Positions 59,631 to 64,000 of a DNA stretch of 64,000 nt are shown piece by piece; position 1 is the stretch's first letter; each line of letters begins with the position of its first letter. The stretch is from NCBI GenBank assembly GCA_014218235.1, contig CM024766.1:46899359-46963358 (forward strand), in the 5' to 3' direction. Source of the DNA: Colocasia esculenta (lineage: Eukaryota > Streptophyta > Magnoliopsida > Alismatales > Araceae). The notes below the pieces were generated by a model. That model did not search any database and had not been told where the DNA came from. It saw nothing but the letters and a program-made list of their open reading frames with translations. Both the position numbers and the translations under genes were made by a program.

Positions 59631-61910
59631 TGTTGCCCAGTTGACGAGCCCAGAGGGGGGGGGGGTGAATGGGTCTTTAAAATTAATCTAGAAGATACCT
59701 GTAAGTAAAAACATTCACACAAACGTTCTTCGATGGAGGTTAGTAACTGTTAGTTCAAATAACAATCACACAAGAAAAGTGAACACACAACACAAAGAAT
59801 TATCCTGGTTCGGACCTCCTTTCCTTAGGAGTCCTACGTCCAGTTCCTGAGCAACAACTCAGGATTTCACTAGATAGGGTACAGTCCCTCTAAGGACGCT
59901 ACAACACCCAGCTCAGCTGGTCTTCCTTCACACCCAAAGGGAAAAATACCACCCTGGATACCCCATCAGGTCTTCCTTCACAACCGAAGGGAACACCACC
60001 CTGGATACCACCAGGTCTTCCTTCACAACTGAAGAGAACACCACCCTGGATACCACCAGGTCTTCCTTCACAACCGAAGGGAAATACCACAAGAGAAAGA
60101 AATGATTTCAAGCCCCTAGATCAAGCTTTTGGCAAGCCAAGATCTGAAGCAAAAAGCACTGAGAGCAAAGAATCTAAGCTTAGCACACTCTCAGAACTAC
60201 ACAAGCTCTCTCAAGATTTTCACTACAGAGTGGAGAGCAAAGAGCAACACGAGAAGGAATGGACTTGTTGGCTCTTTAGAATTCTAGCAAAAGAATTTTT
60301 TTTTAATGGCTTGAACGAGCATTCTCTACATGTCTATCTGATCTTCTCTTCTGTCTTGTATTTATATCTTCTTTTGAAATTCTCCCGTTAAAGTAACCGT
60401 TGTCCCTTAGATTGGTAGTCGTTAGACTGCTTGACACTTGGAAGCTTCAACAATCTTTTATCCATTTGAGCATGCAAAGAGATAATGTCTTTTGCCGTCT
60501 GTATGGTCCAACGTTGTATGACAGAACGTCTTTAGGACCCTGCATAAATTAAATGCTAGAACAGTAGACAGCTAGGCTGTCTTTAGTTGTCAGTAAACAT
60601 TGATAAGAATATTCACCAAAATAGCAATGCCAAATAGTTTCTTATAAAAGATATTGACAGGATATGCACGATAATGGATAATATCGTCTGTATGCATGCA
60701 GAGGTACTTTTAGATCTCATAAATGCAGGACTGTCAGAGAGATATAAACGTGGACTTTGACTAGTCAATGCTTCAAGAGATAAGATAAAAATCAAGTTGA
60801 TATAAACCATAAAGTCGTTGTCTATATGACTTATGAAATCGTTATGAATACTAACAAGTCATTATAGAGAGTAAATCGTTAAAGTAAATGTATGTGTTCA
60901 GCAAGGAAATCGTTATGAACACTTATCAAGTCGTTATGAGCTCCAAAGAAATCATTGCGTGAAGTAATTCGTTATGAGCGCTAAGGAAATCATTGCGCAA
61001 AGCAAATTGTTATGAGCGCTAAACAAATCGTTGCGCAAAGCAATTCGTTATGAGCGCTAAACAAATCGTTGCGCAAAGCAAATCGTTATGAGCGCTAAAC
61101 AAATCGTTGCGCAAAGAAAATCGTTATGAGCGCTAAACAAATCGTTGCGCAAAGCAAATCGTTATGAGCGCTAAAGAAATCGTTGCGCAAAGTAAATCAT
61201 TATGAGCGCTAAAGAAATCGTTACGATGACTTATAGAATCGTTACGACGAACAAGTCGTTGTGAGTTCTAAAGAAATCGTTATGATTACTTAAGAAATCG
61301 TTACGGCGAGCAAGTCGTTGCGAGTTCTAAAGAAATCGTTATGATTACTTAAGAAATCGTTACGGCGAGCAAGTCGTTGTGAGTTCTAAAGAAATCGTTA
61401 CAGCGAGCAAGTCGTTGCGAGTTCTAAAGAAATCATTATGATTACTTAAGAAATCGTTATGGCGAGCAAGTCGTTGTGAGTTCTAAAGAAATCGTTACGG
61501 CGAGCAAGTCGTTGTGAGTTCTAAAGAAATCGTTATGATTACTTAAGAAATCGTTACGGCGAGCAAGTCGTTGCGAGTTCTAAAGAAATCGTTATGATAA
61601 CTTATAGAATCATTATAGAATCGACTTGTTTGAAACAACATGACTTTCCAGTCTTACAAGGAAATCGTTAAAAACAGTTATGAAATCGTTATAACTTTCA
61701 ACAGAAGTCGATGTGGACTTAGAGAAATATCATTCTGAAAAGATTAAAGCTTCAGTAAGACAATACTTACCAACATTGACATGATTGACCTTGGTAATTT
61801 TCCTGTACTTAAGACTTATGAAATATGTTAGAGATTATTGATGAAGTTTTGTTAATCACTAAAATACATATGTAATTAATTAAAATTACATGGGGACAGA
61901 CTGATCATCA
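59631..61910 (-). repeat. 5' LTR of the copia element (2280 bp)
   Basis: The plus strand runs tgttgcccag...gatcatca. Minus-strand TATA-like TATAAATA at 60366-60359. Tandem blocks at 60900-61610 have seven 38-bp gagcgctaa units and seven gagttctaaag units. This accounts for nearly all of the 78-bp length difference from the 3' LTR. Confidence 0.95.
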
Positions 61911-62116
61911 TGTTTGGTTTTATGTAAATTATGGATGTTAATACAAAAGAACTTTGTTGATGTTCAATACGTTTAATGATGACTTTATGTAATGGTTTGC
62001 CAGTCGTGCGCATGACACAGATTTGTCTACCCATAATGAATTTTGTTAGTGTAACCCCTCTTCCGTACTGAAGTTATATGTTGTGTGTGTGTGATGGGAA
62101 GAGGGTGTTACAGAGG

Positions 62117-62134
62117 TGATATCAGAGCATGGTT
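62117..62134 (+). other. primer binding site, gypsy C
   Basis: TGATATCAGAGCATGGTT begins four bases after the LTR end gggtgttaca (62112). One base differs from the usual TGGTATCAGAGC start. It proves that 61916-62112 is the inner end of a plus-strand 5' LTR. Confidence 0.85.
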
Positions 62135-62179
62135 ATGGGTAATAGACATTTCTATGACCATTTTCACAAAGGAAATAAA

Positions 62180-64000
62180 CCTAAAAAAATTGGAGAGCAT
62201 GAACTCATAGCACATGTATATGTACTGGATAACATGTAAGACTTTGAGATAATATTAGGAATGGATTGGTTGGCAGAAAATCATGCATTATTAGGTTGCC
62301 ATAAGAAGGTTTTAACATTTAAAAGGCCGGGATTAGAAGATTTCAACTATAAATGTCGAAAGATTAATGGAAACAAGATGACTATATCAACACTTAGAGC
62401 CATTAAATGGTTGAGAAAAGGTTGTCAAGGCTATCTTGCAAGTGTAATGGCCATTTCAAATGAACATAAATAGAGATCAGTCCAAGATATTGATATTGTG
62501 AAGGAATTTCTAGATGTTTTTCCTAACGATCTATCTGGATTACCTTCAAGTAGGGAAATTGATTTTGCCATTGAACTTTTGCTTGGAACTTTACCTATAT
62601 CTATAGCCCCTTATAGAATGGCACCAGCTAAGTTGACAGAATTAAATAAGCAGTTGCAAGACTTATTAGACAAAGGCTTTATTAGACCTAGTGTGTCACC
62701 ATGGGGAGCTCCGGTATTGTTTGTTAGAAAGAAAGATGAATCCCTCAGATTATGCATTGATCATAGGAAGTTGTATCAGGTCACAATCACGAACAAATAC
62801 CCGCTACATAAAATTGATGATCTATTTGACCAACTTCGGCCTGCTACAACATTTTTTCAAATAGATCTAAGGTCTAGATATCATCAATTGAGAGCTAAAG
62901 AAGATGACATCCCAAGATAGCATTTAGAACCAGATATGGACACTATGAGTTTTTAGTACTGCCCTTTGGATTGACTAATGCACCTGCGATATTTATGGAC
63001 CTGATGAACATGGTATTCCAACCTTATTTGCACAACTTTGTGGTGGTATTTATAGATGATGTGTTGATATATTCATCTAGTGAAGAAGAACACCAAGAAG
63101 ATTGGAGAATTATACTATAAACCTTAAGGAAACATCAATTGTATGCTAAGTTAAGTAAAAGTGAGTTTTGGCTCAAGGAAGTTAAAATTTTGGGCCATGT
63201 GATTTCTGGAAAAGGTGTGGCAGTAGACCCGAGTAAAGCGGAAGCAATTCTGAATTGGGAAAGACCAAAAAATCCATCAGAAATCTGAAGTTTCTTGGGA
63301 TTAGCTGGCTACTATAGAAGATTTATTGAAGGTTATTAACCAAAAAAGAAATACCTTTTGTGTGGAATGAGAAGTGTGAAGCTAGTTTTCAAGAAATAAA
63401 AGAGAAGCTTACCACTGCTCCAGTTCTTACTTTACCTCATGGATTAGGAGGATTTATAGTGTATACAGTTGCATCTCAAAGAGGAATTGGATATGTTCTT
63501 ATGCAGCATGGAAAAGTGGTAGCATATGCTTCTAAACAATTAAAGGATCATAAAAGGAATTATCCAACCCATGACCTAGAGTTGGTAGCAATTATACATG
63601 CTTTGAAGATCTGGCACCACTATTTATATGGGGGACAATTTGAAGTTTATACTGACCATAAGAGCTTAAAGTACATATTTTGTCAGAAGGAATTGAATTT
63701 AAGTCAAAGGAGATGGTTAGAATTTTTGAAGGATTATGATTTTACAGTGAATTACCATCCGAGTAAGGCTAATGTGGTAGTTGATGCCTTAAGCAGAAAG
63801 AAACTAAGAGTACTACAATTACTCCAACAATGGAAAGAAATGACAGATCTGATTGATTACTCACCAAGGTGTAGTAAATAAAATATGATACTGGCACAAT
63901 TGACAGTAAGGTCAATACTAGTGGATAGAATTGGTAAGGCACAAAACCAAGATCAAAAACTAAAAGAGATGGTAAACAAACCAAGATACATTAGGGATAA
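62180..64000 (+). pseudogene. gypsy C pol: protease end, RT, RNase H (broken, gag deleted)
   Basis: Begins in the post-protease region (ILGMDWLAENHALLGC, 62250-62300) only about 60 bp after the leader, so gag and the protease active site are missing. RT blocks: LDKGFIRPSVSPWGAPVLF (62670-62725), the active site VVFIDDVLIYS intact at 63043-63075, then stops at 62918, 63118 and 63286. A deletion near 63335 precedes RNase H, open at 63360-63881 (YTDHKSLKYIF, LSRKKLR). The first RNase H catalytic aspartate is valine (YTVAS, codon 63468-63470). The 3' part continues beyond the window. Confidence 0.9.

Larger units (their letters stand above)
48314..61910 (-). mobile_element. Ty1/copia retrotransposon, SIRE/Maximus type (13.6 kb), complete
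   Basis: LTRs at 48314-50515 and 59631-61910, with target duplication tgttt at 48309-48313 and 61911-61915. On the minus strand: 5' LTR, iMet primer site, gag, protease, integrase, RT, RNase H, a long ORF in the envelope position, polypurine tract, 3' LTR. Copia order (integrase before RT), the two-knuckle gag and the extra 3' ORF match SIRE-type elements (family knowledge). Several in-frame stops and a frameshift disable it. Inserted in the 5' LTR of gypsy C. Confidence 0.95.
35389..64000 (+). mobile_element. Ty3/gypsy element C (plus strand, hosting two large insertions)
   Basis: The 5' LTR is in three pieces, 35389-37104, 47655-48313 and 61916-62112, totalling about 2.57 kb, separated by the non-coding LTR element and the copia element. 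The pieces rejoin cleanly once each insert and one copy of its target duplication are removed. The LTR starts tgtaatatcctc and ends gggtgttaca, then a primer site and pol follow. The element runs off the right edge. Gag is almost entirely missing. Confidence 0.85.

Overview
This is nuclear DNA from a flowering plant. The evidence is one intron-containing cytosolic ribosomal protein gene with plant-type features (a telo-box upstream, a GT-AG intron structure) set in about 50 kb of nested plant retroelements: Ty3/gypsy elements with 2.6-3.7 kb LTRs and iMet-tRNA primer sites, a Ty1/copia SIRE-type element, a large non-coding LTR element, CACTA and foldback or hAT-like DNA elements, and a LINE tail. 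No organelle, bacterial or CRISPR-like content was seen. The species cannot be fixed from the sequence alone.

Layout. 1-10275: a decayed minus-strand gypsy element (A). It has RNase H-RT-protease-gag, a 3.7 kb solo LTR inserted in gag with 5-bp target duplications, and a 5' LTR at 7213-10275. Its gag is split by two GT-AG intron-like gaps, the most unusual feature here. 10276-11880: an LTR remnant and unassigned sequence. 12022-19234: RPS9 (40S ribosomal protein S9) on the plus strand in three exons. Its 5.9 kb second intron carries a 1.4 kb foldback element and an antisense LINE 3' end. 19235-27015: gene-poor DNA with three short inverted-repeat elements, one hosting a second foldback related to the intronic one. 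27016-32077: minus-strand gypsy element B (3' LTR with a CACTA end inside it, and a broken pol). 32078-34550: CACTA-like subterminal sequence and a ~177-bp tandem array with four-unit higher-order structure. 34551-64000: a deep nest. An LTR of the B family is interrupted by plus-strand gypsy element C. The 5' LTR of C is split by a 10.5 kb non-coding LTR element (37105-47649, target duplication atgaa) and by a 13.6 kb copia/SIRE element (48314-61910, target duplication tgttt). C resumes at 61916 with the LTR end, primer site and pol fragments.

The only clearly functional host gene is RPS9. All retroelement reading frames carry stops, frameshifts or catalytic substitutions. The copia element is the best preserved: gag, protease, integrase, RT, RNase H and a long envelope-position ORF are all recognisable, broken by a limited number of lesions. 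No transfer RNA or other RNA gene was recognised.
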